A DNA stretch of 64,000 nt from Oscarella lobularis (Eukaryota; Porifera; Homoscleromorpha; Homosclerophorida; Oscarellidae). A program made the translations under genes and the position numbers. Shown in pieces: positions 34,157 through 44,899 of the stretch. Each line of letters begins with the position of its first letter. The first letter of the stretch is position 1. The notes under the pieces are model-generated. The model did no database searches and was not told the DNA's origin. It saw only the letters and a list, made by a program, of their open reading frames with translations. The stretch lies in assembly GCF_947507565.1 (NCBI RefSeq), contig NC_089189.1, positions 1,240,001 to 1,304,000 of the forward strand, read 5' to 3'.

Positions 34157-35706
34157 TATATAGTTGTCTGGACCGGTCTTGATGGAAAACAGTCGCCGGA
34201 GATATCAAAATGGAAAACGTGCTAATCAGCTGGAGAAACAATCAATGAGAAGTGACAACCAAATTAATTAATTAAAGCGACCCAACATATCGGGGCCCGG
34301 GATAAAATATGAGAGGCGGGGTCAACATACTAAGTGGGCGCGGTCTTTCTATAAATTTTAATCGCCTGGGCAAAGATCTGGCGAAGATCTAGACGATCCG
34401 AAGATGCCGATTATAACAAAAAGTGACTGACTGCATTCAAAGGTTCGTTACCTTCAATAAAAATCGATGGGCGAGTAAACTTGTTCATGAATGAAATTAT
34501 GAATGAAATGAAGAAAATCGGAACGGGGGAGGATAGTCGTGTTCGTTGTCATCAGTGTTGTTATCGAATAGCGCGGCTAGCGCAATACGTCTTAGAGAAG
34601 GACGAGTTTGAGAAAGCAAGCAGCTCTACGTCGCAAAGCATTTTTATGCTTGATCGGCACACGAAGGACGACCCGCCTCTGCGTCCAATCGAATTGGCCC
34701 ATTGACCCCATTGACAGCGAAAACGCCGACGATGCTGAGGGAAAAATTAGACCAGAAGCATATCAGCTGCAAAAGATATTCGGGACTTTGAATGTCCCGG
34801 GTGTTATCACCTTTGTCCTTCGGCGTTCAGGACGTTGGCTTCGTTTCTGAGCCGACTGCAGGCCCAAAAATGACTGCGTGTGTTTATACAGCCGAATTCT
34901 TGTTGGGTTTTCCGGCGACGAAGAAACTTATCTTACTACAGTGTACTAGTGACTCCGTGAGACAGGTTTTGAAACTAATATCATATTTTTTTGACGACTT
35001 CCTCTATAGACAGAATTCTGTACTTTGTCTCACAAGTGTACAATCCATGTACGTGTCTCCTGAGACCTCAAAGCGCCTCTAAAATAATGGGCAACGATTC
35101 ACGCAAGCAAAGACACCATCAATGGTGCTGTCAAACAAAGAGGTACACTGATGTACGTATAGCGGGGTCCCTGGCCAGGCCAGTGCACCCCCCGACCGTC
35201 CACGAGCAATGGCCTGTTGAATGCCCCTTTGAAGCCAGAATAACGCTTTGACTAGCTGTCTATATCTCCCTTTTGAGCACAGAAACCTGAGCATACATTA
35301 TGTGTATCGTACTGTTCAAAATTTCGAGGTATCCTCATTATGGAAGCGCCGCTCACTATTTAATTAAATAATTAACTCGTATACGGTACGTACCGGCAGT
35401 TGATGAGTCTCTAAGATTTTTTTCCCAAAAGGGGACCCTTCGCCCAATCCACAAATAGAGTTCTTTACCCAAGCCTATTGTTTACAATACATATTCACTG
35501 ACGAAAGCACTTTATCATAAATATTAAAACGATACTCTGCATTCTTGACGTTATTAATTAATTAATTGGCTATTTTTTTCAGTTGCCCAAACTGACGGCT
35601 GACGTCTCGTACCTTCAAGAATTGTGAACCGAAGCTGTTCTATGTCAACGCTTCGTCACCAACGTTTCCGTATCATCTGCGATCGGATACGCATGTACTC
35701 GTCATT

Positions 35707-35729
35707 GGGGGGGGGGGGGGGGGGGGGGG
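35707..35729. repeat. Poly-G run (23 G)
   Basis: A continuous run of G replaces the single short G stretch at the equivalent place in D3 (ATTCGGGGCTATG). It is either a real homopolymer expansion or an assembly artefact. Confidence 0.9.
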
Positions 35730-35880
35730 CTATTTATCAGTAGAGGTAAGAAGTACGCAAATTTAATTGTACAGTATTTGCTCGCTATTAGTCAATAGTG
35801 TACTAAAAATTGAACAAAAGTCTATTGCCCAGCGTTGTTAATATATTAGCATCACGAGAACAGAGTCAATGCTGCGGCGG

Positions 35881-35959
35881 CCCGTATGTCCCGGGTAGGG
35901 TAAACAGTTTTTCCTCGTTTTTTTCTTGAAAAGCAGTTTACCCTACCCGGACATACGGG
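35881..35959. repeat. Hairpin element, copy 2, ~24-bp arms
   Basis: The left arm runs 35881-35905 (CCCGTATGTCC...GGGTAAAC) and the right arm 35936-35959 (GTTTACCCTACCC...CATACGGG). They are complementary except for one extra C on the left, with a 30-nt loop that can pair further (TTTTTC/GAAAA). The size fits a miniature foldback element or a miRNA-precursor-like hairpin; the sequence alone does not decide. Confidence 0.7.
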
Positions 35960-36149
35960 CATCAGACAAAAGCAATAATCTCCCACCGGCAGTCAGTCAG
36001 TCAGTCAGTCAGTCCTCTCGAAGTTCTCTCGAGTCCAGATGAAAAGTAAATTTATTTAAAAAAATTAGCACTACAAAATGAATAAAAACATTTTTAAAAA
36101 ATGCAGTGTCTTCGTATGATAGCGAGGTCGTGTCTGTGGCTTCCTCACA

Positions 36150-36825
36150 GGCTAATTCAATGTGTCAAAAAAACTCGCAGAACAAAAACGATTCAAACAA
36201 TACTGTAAATATGTCAAGTGTAGCATTCTAGCCCTCGGCGCGGACCATCCGTTCGGGTGTCCTGAATGCGAACCGATTAAGGGCCGCGGAGAGAAAAAGT
36301 TCTTCTGTTTGAAGAGAGAAAGCCAAAAGAGAATGCGAAATGGCGCAGTTAGAAGCTGATATTGCTGCAGATAAAGTGACTGCAATCACTGCAAAAGCAA
36401 AAGCAGCCATCGAGAAGAAGCTGCAAAAAGAAGCAGAAAAGAAAAAAATCGAAGAAGACCTTGAAGCCAAACGGAAGACCAGGCCAGTGCCACCAGGGGG
36501 CAGGCGACGTTATCCAGGTATCTATAAAACAGATAAAGTTAGCAAGACTCATACACATCGCAAGGCAATGGGACTAACGCTTGTGAAACCAGAAAAGAGG
36601 CGTCACAAAAAGCCAATAACAAATAAGCGTCAACACGCGAAGAGGCAAAACGTCAAGGTACCAAAAAAATCCAGAAAGTCACATATCAAAGATACGAAAT
36701 TGCATACGAACAGGCACCTAAAACAGATACACATTAATAGTTATAAGTCTCAAGGAGCTTCTCAACTTCGTCGACAAACGACTCCGGACTGTGCGTTGAT
36801 ACATAGTTGTCTGGACCGGTCTTGA
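36150..36825 (+). pseudogene. D3 C-family exon-3 relic with coiled coil
   Basis: Same relic as in D2: SILALGADHPFGCPECEP, then a continuous frame MAQLEADIAADKVTAITAKA..., EKKLQKEAEKKKIEEDLEA and the same novel tail GLTLVKPEKRRHKKP to the stop at 36823-36825. The 162-codon frame from 36340 is unbroken, so translation is not excluded. The palindromic DNA of C exon 3 is deleted here. Confidence 0.5.
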
Positions 36826-38270
36826 TAGAAAACAGTCACACAGAGACATCAAAATGGAAAACGTGCTGATCAGCTACAGAAACAATCAATGAGAAGTGAT
36901 GACCAATTTAATTAAAGCGACCCAACAGCGGGCCCAGGATAAAATATGAGACACATACCAAGTGGGCGTGGTCTTTCTTTGCCTCGGCAAAGATCTGGCG
37001 AAAATCTGGCGAAAATCGCCGATCTAGACGATCCCAAGATGCGGATTATAACACAAAGTGACTGACTGCATTCGAAGGTACGTTACATGAAGAGGGACGA
37101 GTAAATTTGTTTGTGAATGAAATGAAGAAAATCCGATCGGAGAAGGGCAGTCGTGTTCGTTGTCATCGACGAGATGCCAATTGTAAATCTGATCCCATTG
37201 GCAGCGGAAACGCCGACGAAGCTGAAGTGAAAACTGGTAAAACAGAAGCAAAATTCCAACGTTATTCGGGACTTTGAATGCCCGGTTGTGATCACAGTTG
37301 TCTCGGCTCGGCGAGTTGTCTCGGCTTTGGCTTCGTTTCTGAGCCGACTGCAGGCCCAAAAATGACCGTGGAAAGCCGAATTCTTGTTGCGAAATTTATG
37401 GTCTAGCCTGCATTCGCTTTGGAGATCGACAACAAAAACTTTTCTTACTGCCAGTGACACGAGGCAGGTTCCCTCATTAATCTGTAATATTGAAACTAAT
37501 ATAATATTTTTTGACGACTTCCTCTGTAGAAATTCTGATTCTGTTGCTGTAAGTACTTTGTCTAGACAAGTACTACATGTCTCCTCGAAGCGCCTCTTAT
37601 TTTGAGAAACGCAAGCAAAGACACCATCATTGTGCTGTCAAACAAAGAGGTACACAGATATACATATCATTATTTTGGCCGGGGTCTTTCATGGCCAGTG
37701 TACCCTCGGCCCACGCCCCCCGACCGTCCACGAGCAATGTCCTGTTGATTTTCTCTTTGATGCCAGAAGAACTCTTTTGACTTGCTGTCTATATCTCCTT
37801 TTTGAAGGCCGAAGCCTGACCATACATTATGTGTATTGCACTGTTCAAAATTTCGAGGTACCCTCATTATAGAGGCCCCGCTCACTATTTAACTAAATCA
37901 TTAACTCATACACCGTAGGTACCGGCAGTTGACGAGTCTCTAAGCTTTTTTCTCCCAAAGGGGAATCCACGACTAGAGAAGTCCTTTACCCAAGCCAATA
38001 GGTATTGTTTACAATACATATTCACTTTATCATAAATATGAAAACGATACTCTGCATTCTTGACGTCCTTAATTAATTAATTGATTAATTGGTTATTTTT
38101 TCAGTGGCCCAAACTGACGGCTGACGTCTTGTGCCTTCAAGAATTGTGAACCGAAGCTGTCCTACTTGCTGTTGTCAACGCTTCGTCCACCAGCGTTTTC
38201 CGTATCATCTACGATTGGATACGCACGTACTCGTCATTCGGGGCTATGTATCAGTAGAGGTAAGAAGTAC

Positions 38271-40481
38271 GTACACATAGTCTGAGGCGCTTAATTAATT
38301 ACTTAATTATTATTTGCCGTATAAAACTCTCGCATGCAATTGAAGCACTGCCTTTTGATAGATGGCGTTGGAACGATTGTCTGCACTCTCATCTTCCCAC
38401 GTATTACAGCACACCAGAAGAGCCCTACATCTCTACAGTAAGAAGGGCACCCCATCGCCGAGCTCCGTCTCCTTTCATGCGTGTATCTGCACTAGTTGGG
38501 CCTTCACACGCCGCTGACATCAAAGAGAATTCTGTTCAGCCGTCGTTACGAGGAAAATCAACGCCGGACTCATTTAACGCTGATCATCTTGATATGCGAC
38601 TTCAATCACGGGCCCGTCATCGGACAAAGGCGTCGCACCGCGAACTGTTTCAAAAAGTCGTCGAGAGAATCTAGCTACGTGTCGACTCCGGCGGCGATTT
38701 GACGAGAAGGGTGCTCCTATTACAGGAGCAACTCCATCGTTTCACCGGGAACGGAGGCGAGAAAAAGTCGTTGAACGTCGTCAATGTGCTGATCGATCAC
38801 GTCTAAAAATATGTTTTTAGAAACTTGAGGTGTCGTCTGAGAAGGGCCTCTGTCTGTTCATTACGGGATTTCGGTCAAGTTTTGTATTCGAGGTAATGTC
38901 ATCGTGTTGTTTGGCTTTACATATTTCTACACGTGCTACGTTTTGTAGTGTATGATTGAGAGCGCTGAAACAGGATTTTGGTTCCTGGTTTGGTAGTTCA
39001 ATAATTGTAGGGTATTTATTTTGAAATTCCAATGGAATGCTCCTCTGATTTTCTCTAGAGAACGCTGTTGGAGCCGTTGGGACTCCAGTCAAAAGGACGA
39101 ACAGGTGCGAGTAGGAGAAAGCAACGTAACTACGTTCGAGTTTGTTTTTTGTAGGAGTTGGGGGTCCTGAGCATGACCCCGTGATCAAAAAACTGCTCAC
39201 AACCGGGGTCCCGAGCATGACCCCGTAATCAAAAACTGCTCATGAATAAGGGGGGAGGGATAGACGATTTATTTAATAAATTGAAATAAAAAACACAGAG
39301 TTCCCCCTCGCATAATCGAAGGCAGTTTTGACGGGGTCTTGCCCAGGACCCCTACAGGGCAGTTTCAACGGGGTCTTGCCCAGGACCCCTACAGGGCAGT
39401 TTTTGACGGGGTCTTGCCCAGGACCCCTTAACCCTAAAACAAAGAAAAGAAGTCTCGACTATAGATGAGGCTGCAACTTTCTCACCTTGGGAGGATGCTT
39501 TTCTGGTTGGGAGGGTATGCTGCGATGAAACAAGACACAGGATGGACGCAACGCACGGTTTTGGCTGCGTCATGCAACGTGCAGCTCAAAGAAACAAACA
39601 ACTGACGAAACACATACACATACATACACATCTTCTTTACAACAGACAACATGAAACACATACACATCTTGCTTCTTCTCTGACCTAAAAAAAGAAAGTC
39701 TTGTTATTACTTTGGCGCTTCGAATCGAGAAGGCGATTCGCCAGATCCTCGCACGCATCTTTTTTTGCCTCGTCTGTACAGTATCCAAGGCCGGCGATGG
39801 TTGCTCTGACCTATCCATTCTCTTCGTCAGCTAGATTTCGAGGCGGAACGAAGGCGAAGACTTCTCGCACGCCATCGCTCGCACTCGCGCGACGATCTGA
39901 GTAAAAGACATCGTCCACGTTTTGATCGCGGAGAGGTAGACGACTTACCGGCATGCTAGCCACGTCGCTTTCGTCGGGGGACAATCCTGGGAGGCTAGAC
40001 GACGCTTAGGTTCGTATTGGGGTCCCCCATCGTTCTGCGCTTACCGGGTGGCTCCGTGGCATCCTCGCGTCAATCGTTGAACGTCTAGAAGACCCGCCGA
40101 GATGCGGAAGACCTCTTCTCGCAGAACGGCTAAAAATACAGGCAGAATAAATACAGCACGTGACAGACACATAAAAATGTGCCGTCGCTCCATACCGAGC
40201 GCGTTTTCGTTACCTGACATTTGACTGGAGCACCAGCAGCGGCGACGGATGCAGGAGGAGGAGGAGGAGGTGGCGACGACGCGTTCCTTGGATATTGCTT
40301 TCCGCCGATCCGGTTCGCGATCATCCACGTCGATTTTACGACGACGCGACGACGACGTCTTCCCCGACTCTCGTCCTCGTTCTCCCCCTGAGCTAAAGAG
40401 AAATTTACGTGTACATGACTGGATCAAGCGACTTGGGTGGGAGAGCCCTTTACTAAGATCCAGGATCCGAATCACTTATTG
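38271..40481. other. Spacer with an inverted minisatellite
   Basis: No gene with domain support. The frames at 38477-38702 and the minus-strand frame at 40041-40475 (Arg/Ser-rich) lack recognisable features. 39167-39428 holds a repeat structure described separately. A CA/TG-rich tract lies at 39607-39665. Confidence 0.4.
39167..39428. repeat. 37-bp minisatellite with inverted copies
   Basis: Three direct units (39321-39357, 39358-39394, 39395-39428) contain GACGGGGTCTTGCCCAGGAC and GGCAGTTT. Two diverged units in opposite orientation lie at about 39167-39234 (GGGGTCCTGAGCATGACCCC, then ATCAAAAACTGC). About 90 bp separate the two groups. Confidence 0.75.
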
Positions 40482-40586
40482 TGACGTCACAAATGCTGAA
40501 GATTAATATCATCAGCGGGCATGATCGAACATTGTGACGACATAATAAATTTCGATACGTATCATTGTCGCTAAGAGACAGCACTC
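40482..40586 (+). promoter_or_regulatory. C2 promoter: CRE plus conserved leader box
   Basis: TGACGTCA at 40482-40489, followed by CAAATGCTGAAGATTAA, ATGATCGAACATTGTGACG and GTCGCTAAGAGAC before the ATG. The CRE lies 98 bp before the ATG, as in C1. Confidence 0.65.
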
Positions 40587-41733
40587 ATGGCTTTTTTCTC
40601 ATGCTTCGTTAACGCCTTTACGAAACTTTTTGCCTGCGGCACGCGTCAGCGCAGAAACGACGAAACGAACGACGGCGCTCCTTACGAAGCGACGCCGAAA
40701 CGAGAACCGATCGTCGCCGAATCGCTGGCACCGCTCGCTCCAGAAAATTCCGAGGAAACGGCATCTGATCTAATAACGGAGCCCGATCCCGTGTCAATTC
40801 GAATAAAACGATCGCGCTCGCCGCGCAACGCCGCCGAAGCGAACATTGCTTCGGTCGAGGTAATAACGAATTATACGAACAAACACATATTAAATCAGTT
40901 TGATTTCTAAGGAAATTAGACTGAACGTAGACAGCGAGACGTCGCCGGAATCCGTTAGAGAATGTACGTGCAAACAATGAATCCTAACTTCACCCAGTTA
41001 GTATTACGTATTCTACAGCCTTGGGCATTCTCGCGGATCATCCATTCGGATGTCCGGACCGAGAGGAAACTCCGCGGCCCCTTTTCGTCGCTCGAGCCGA
41101 GACTCGCTTGAGTCTCGGCTCGACTTCGACTGCGGACTCGATTCCGCAGCTGGTCGAAGCCTCGACTCCGGTCGAGGCTTCGACCAGCGAGACGTCGTCA
41201 AGGACGTCGCGCAACTCCGCGGCGGCGTCGGGCCGCGGAGGTCAAAAACGCCGAAAAAATCAGCTCGAAAAGCTGAAGGAAAAATATCGACTTAAAGTCG
41301 ATAAAGCGAAGCGGGAGTGGGAGTTGGCCCAATTCAAGGCCGACGAAGCGCTTCGAAAGATGAAGATCGCCGCTGCAAAAGCCGAGGCAGCGTTGGACAG
41401 GATGCGGAGGAGGGAAGCGGCAAAAAAAGAAAAGGCGTCGAAGAAGATATTGCCGAAGAAAAATCGAGACGTCGACTCGAGAAAGCCGCCCGTACCGGTA
41501 CACGTACCTAAGCAGATAGTCGTTTGTAGACTGACTGAGATTATTTCAACGTTCAGACCGACTCCGGGCTCTGCGTCGATCCATCGACGTCCGGAATTGA
41601 AGCGGAGTCGAATCAATCGAACCCGCTGGGTCGTCTGCCCCAAATTCCCAGAGAATGGGGAGTATTTCATCTTCGCCGCGGGCAGCGATCCGATGCCAAC
41701 GCTGAAGAGCTGGAAATAACCGATATAGAATAG
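40587..41733 (+). CDS. C2: novel coiled-coil family member, four exons, about 326 aa
   Basis: Exons 40587-40859, 40912-40963, 41019-41497 and 41557-41733 join in frame; the same four exon roles and phases as C1 apply. It encodes MAFFSCFVNAFTKLFACGT, a Ser-Arg stretch (IKRSRSPRNAAEANIAS), LGILADHPFGCPDREE, RLSLGSTSTADSIPQLVE, a duplicated EAST motif, the coiled coil KLKEKYRLKVDKAKREW and exon 4 DSGLCVDPSTSG, IPREWGVFHLRRGQRS, EITDIE. Unspliced reading of exon 3 into the intron gives a longer ORF to 41719, but that replaces the conserved exon-4 motif with unrelated sequence. An AATAAA lies about 100 bp downstream (CCTAATAAACGC), conserved in other copies. Confidence 0.72.
41092..41303 (+). other. 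Series of perfect inverted repeats inside C2 exon 3
   Basis: Five palindromic blocks follow one another within coding sequence: 41092-41123 (14-bp arms TCGAGCCGAGACTC), 41130-41149 (CTGCGGA/TCCGCAG), 41149-41188 (18-bp arms GCTGGTCGAAGCCTCGAC), 41215-41240 (CTCCGCGGC/GCCGCGGAG) and 41285-41303 (TATCGACTT/AAGTCGATA). Equivalent palindromes are present in C1, C3 and C5. Confidence 0.8.
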
Positions 41734-42647
41734 AATAGAATAGATGTAGAGTACTGTAGTAGTGTTTGCGTTTGTCTGTCCGTTGCATACTGGTGACTGA
41801 GTCAGTGTTATGTACAGTGCCGGCCTAATAAACGCACTATAAATGTTCAGGGAACAAAGAAATGCGTACGCTCAATTATCAATAGATCGGCTAGGTAGGC
41901 CTAATTAAAGAAAACAAACCGCCAAATGGGATAGAAGAACTATCAGAATTTTTATAGTCTAAAGAAATAGACAGAATAGTGAATTCCCCATAACAAGACA
42001 AACTTACTTGTAGTTAGGCGTTCACGAGTTGCGCTGTGACGAAGGCTGAACGACTGAAAGAGAGATTGCTTGGGTATAGACGTGATCACACGAGGTTGAA
42101 ATAATGTCTCCCCGACGGACGGCTTGAAAATATGCTCATGATCTGACACGTGAACGTGAAAACTATTGATTTTTTTTCAAAGAAACCTGTTCACCCACTT
42201 TTCTTACGGGAAGAGCTGATTCTTCTATCTCGGCTGACAGCTGTTGTTTACTAAAGGCCTTCATTGGCATCATACTACTACTGTCTTTCAGTTTCGAGTT
42301 GGCTACTGTATACGTTCTTTATGCGGGCTTGCGTTCCGTTTACTGCACTACTGCATTGTACCTGGCTAGCAAACACGTGAGCGAGTGGTCAAACCTAGCC
42401 TGGATACCGATCGAAGCGCGAAAACACTGATTACGTTTCAGCGTGCCTCCTTTCGGGCGAGTGTAGGCGCGAAAGCCGTCTAGTCGCGCCTTTGAGCACG
42501 GGTGCTAAGTTATGTCCATTGTCCAACGCCAACCGCGCCGGCCCGGTGAGGTGCGAGTTCATTATATAGTCATCCGCTCCGGGACATGGCGCAATTAACG
42601 AACCTCGGATGCGGACCGGACCCGGCCCATAGGTACATCAACGCGGA
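41734..42647. other. C2 3' flank and transporter upstream region
   Basis: 41750-41840 is the conserved C-family 3' end (TGACTGAGTCAGTGTTAT, AATAAACGC). No gene is supported from 41850 to 42647; GC-richer sequence from about 42400 is the likely promoter of the transporter. Confidence 0.5.
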
Positions 42648-44022
42648 ATGTCTCGGCGTTCTTCTGCATCAAGCCCGCTAGCGGAATCGTTTTCGCTGGT
42701 GGAATCAGGCTCGAAATCTCGCCCGGCAGACGAAGAGACGCCGCTGCTGACAGGAGAAGACCTCAAAACGAACGGGAAGCGTCGCGTCCTTCTATTGGCT
42801 TGCCTTTGCTATGCCATCTTCATCGCCAACATCGCCAATTCGATACTCATTCCCGTTTTTCCGCCCGCTGAAAGCCACGACGCGAAGCGAATCCAAGACG
42901 GTTACGACTCACGTTGGTTTCGTCTTCGGCACCTTCTCCTTCGTCGTCGTCGTCGCGTCGCCCATACTGGGATCGTACGTCAGAGAGATAGGGCCCCGTT
43001 TCATGCTCATGTCCGGCGTGTTCCTCGTCGGGGGCGCCACCGCTCTTTTCGGAATGATTCGCTACATCGACGATTGGACGCCGTTTCTCGCTATAGCGTA
43101 CGCCAGTCGCGTCATCCAAGGATTTGGCACCGCTTCGCTGTACACGGCCACGTGGACGATCGCGGCGACAAAATTTCGCGACAACGTATCGACCGTCGTC
43201 GGAATCTTGGAAATGGGATTGGGACTCGGATACGTCATCGGACCGGCAGTGGGAGGAGGTCTATTCCGATTGGCCGGCTTTCCGGCACCGTTTTTCGTTA
43301 TCGGCGGACTCATACTCATCAGCCTCGTTCTCTTTCCTTTCGTTCTCGAAGAGAGTGGTGAAGAGGACGCGGCCGTCACACAACAGACAACCGCGGCGAC
43401 TGTTCCGAAATTGATGACGAACTTCTGGATTTGGATGACGTCACTCAGCCTGATGATCAGTACAGCTGCTTGGGGTTTCGTCAACACAACGCAATCCGTC
43501 TTTCTCCACGGCTCGTTCGGCTTCGATCCAGCATTCGTCGGACTCATGCAGTTCTACGGTGCCGTTTTCTACATCGTAGCGTCGCCCATTATCGGTCGCC
43601 TAGCGACGAAATTCGGAACAAAGAAATTCCTGATTCCAGGAATTTTGATACAAGGCCTCGCCATGCTCTTTCTCGGCCCCTCCTTCCTTCTCACCTTTCT
43701 CCCCGAGAAACAGTCGCTATGGCTTTTCATGACGGCGTACGCCATCTACGCGACTGCCTCCTCCTGCGTGGCACCATGCGTTGCCGATTTGATAGAGTCG
43801 GCCGAACGAATGGGCTACAGCAAAAGCGTCGCCCTCAACGGAATGGTTTCCGGTCTAGCTTCGTCGTTTTTCTTTCTCGGCGCGTGCTTGGGGCCGCTTG
43901 TCACCGGTTTGCTATCTCCCGTTATGGATTATGCACACTCGAGCACCGCCTTTGGACTCTTTTTGGCCGCGTTTGCGTATCTCTACTTAGTCGTAGCGCT
44001 CTGTTTTAGAAGCAGGCTGTAA
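42648..44022 (+). pseudogene. Major facilitator (SLC18B1-like) transporter with one frameshift
   Basis: Single-exon gene. The first part (MSRRSSASS..., LLACLCYAIFIANIANSILIPVFPPA) gives the cytosolic N-terminus and helix 1. The frame then shifts near 42890-42910, and the rest continues in the next frame from THVGFVFGTFSF to the stop at 44020-44022. It has about eleven further hydrophobic helices and MFS features: GSYVREIGPRFMLMSG (loop 2-3), GFGTASLYTATWTIAATKF and IGPAVGGGLF. The pattern resembles vesicular amine/polyamine transporters of the SLC18 family, an inference from motif spacing. One extra base (or two missing) explains the shift, so the gene may be functional in the living genome if this is a sequence error. 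Confidence 0.7.
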
Positions 44023-44770
44023 AACAAGTGGGGAAATAAAAAATGCATCGCTTTTCACAGTCATGAACCTAAAATAATTACCTGGCTTTCATACGCGCGC
44101 GCTCGTCTTTTTCGCTCCCACGCCGATCTGACGCAATGAATTTGAATCGACGTTGACGGACGTTTCCAAGCCGGCCAAGTGCTTTTATTTTCCATCACCA
44201 ACCAATCCCCAACGACGACGACAACAAATGCGACGGCGGCGGCGGCGACACGATTCCGAGAAGACGAGCGCGCAAATTGCGTTTGGAACTTTCGAAGAAG
44301 CAGAAATGTCAACCACTTCATAATCAATAACGGATATATTGTAGTAGTTACTAGAGTTCGAGTTTGTCTGTCCGTTCCATATTGTGTGGCTGAGTCAGAC
44401 TTTTGTTGTGCCGGCCGCCTAATAAACGAAGACTTGCAGATTAATCCTCTAGGTAGACTATGGAGTAGGCTAAGGCGGAGCCATACCGTGAAAATGAGCG
44501 GTTGGTCTTCGACAAAAGACAGCGAAATCACTAAAAAGAACCTTCAAAGCATAGTTTAGTGTTCGAAGCATGCTACTCGAGAGAAACGGCTTGCAATGTG
44601 GAAATCGGAAGAAAACGCACTTGCCAATGATTCGACCCAGTGATTTGTGCCTCTTATAAAATCCTTGCTTTTGTTCTTGTTTCGAATGTGCTTGGGAGGT
44701 CGCATTGGCAACCGCTAGCGTCTCTGTGAAAATGATTGCAAAAAAAAGCCTCGCCTTGAGTCAGTGTATG
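44023..44770. other. Spacer with orphan C-family 3' end
   Basis: 44330-44430 repeats the 3' flank of C2 (GTTTGTCTGTCCGTT, GCTGAGTCAG, GCCGGCC.CCTAATAAACG) without any preceding coding exon. It is therefore a relic of another deleted C gene. Confidence 0.55.
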
Positions 44771-44899
44771 TGACGTCACAAACCCTGAAGATTTCAACTG
44801 ATGATTCGTGTTCTCATCAGCGCATGATCGAACATTATGACGGCATAATTCATTGCGATCCCGCACATCATCGTCGCTAAGAGACCGAACACGCTAGCG
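44771..44899 (+). promoter_or_regulatory. C3 promoter with CRE; start codon deleted
   Basis: TGACGTCA at 44771-44778, then the conserved ATGATCGAACATTATGACG and GTCGCTAAGAGAC. About 25 bp that carry the ATG and first codons in C1/C2 are missing. Confidence 0.65.

Larger units (their letters stand above)
33075..35757 (+). repeat. D2: first unit of a ~2.6-kb tandem duplication
   Basis: The unit begins with sequence shared with the next (TTTAATT.TACAGTATT.GCTCGCT, then AAAGTCTATTGCC). It continues through a hairpin element, a degenerate C-family exon 3, the block TTCGGGACTTTGAATG, TTTCTGAGCCGACTGCAGGC, and ends with CCCAAACTGACGGCTGACGTC and CAGTAGAGGTAAGAAGTACG. Order and spacing match 35758-38270. 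Confidence 0.75.
35758..38270 (+). repeat. D3: second unit of the ~2.6-kb tandem duplication
   Basis: Repeats the components of D2 in the same order with scattered indels, from TTTAATTGTACAGTATTTGC to GTATCAGTAGAGGTAAGAAG. D1 (29.5-30.9 kb) shares the central part only. Confidence 0.75.

Noticed and set aside
40041-40475. 144-codon Arg/Ser-rich minus-strand ORF
   Set aside because: The Ser/Arg richness derives from GGAGGAGGAGG and CGACGACG simple repeats, and there is no splice or domain support.
41021-41719. Unspliced 232-codon C2 ORF as the real product
   Set aside because: It reads through the last intron and replaces the family-wide REWGVFHLRRGQRS ending with unrelated sequence.
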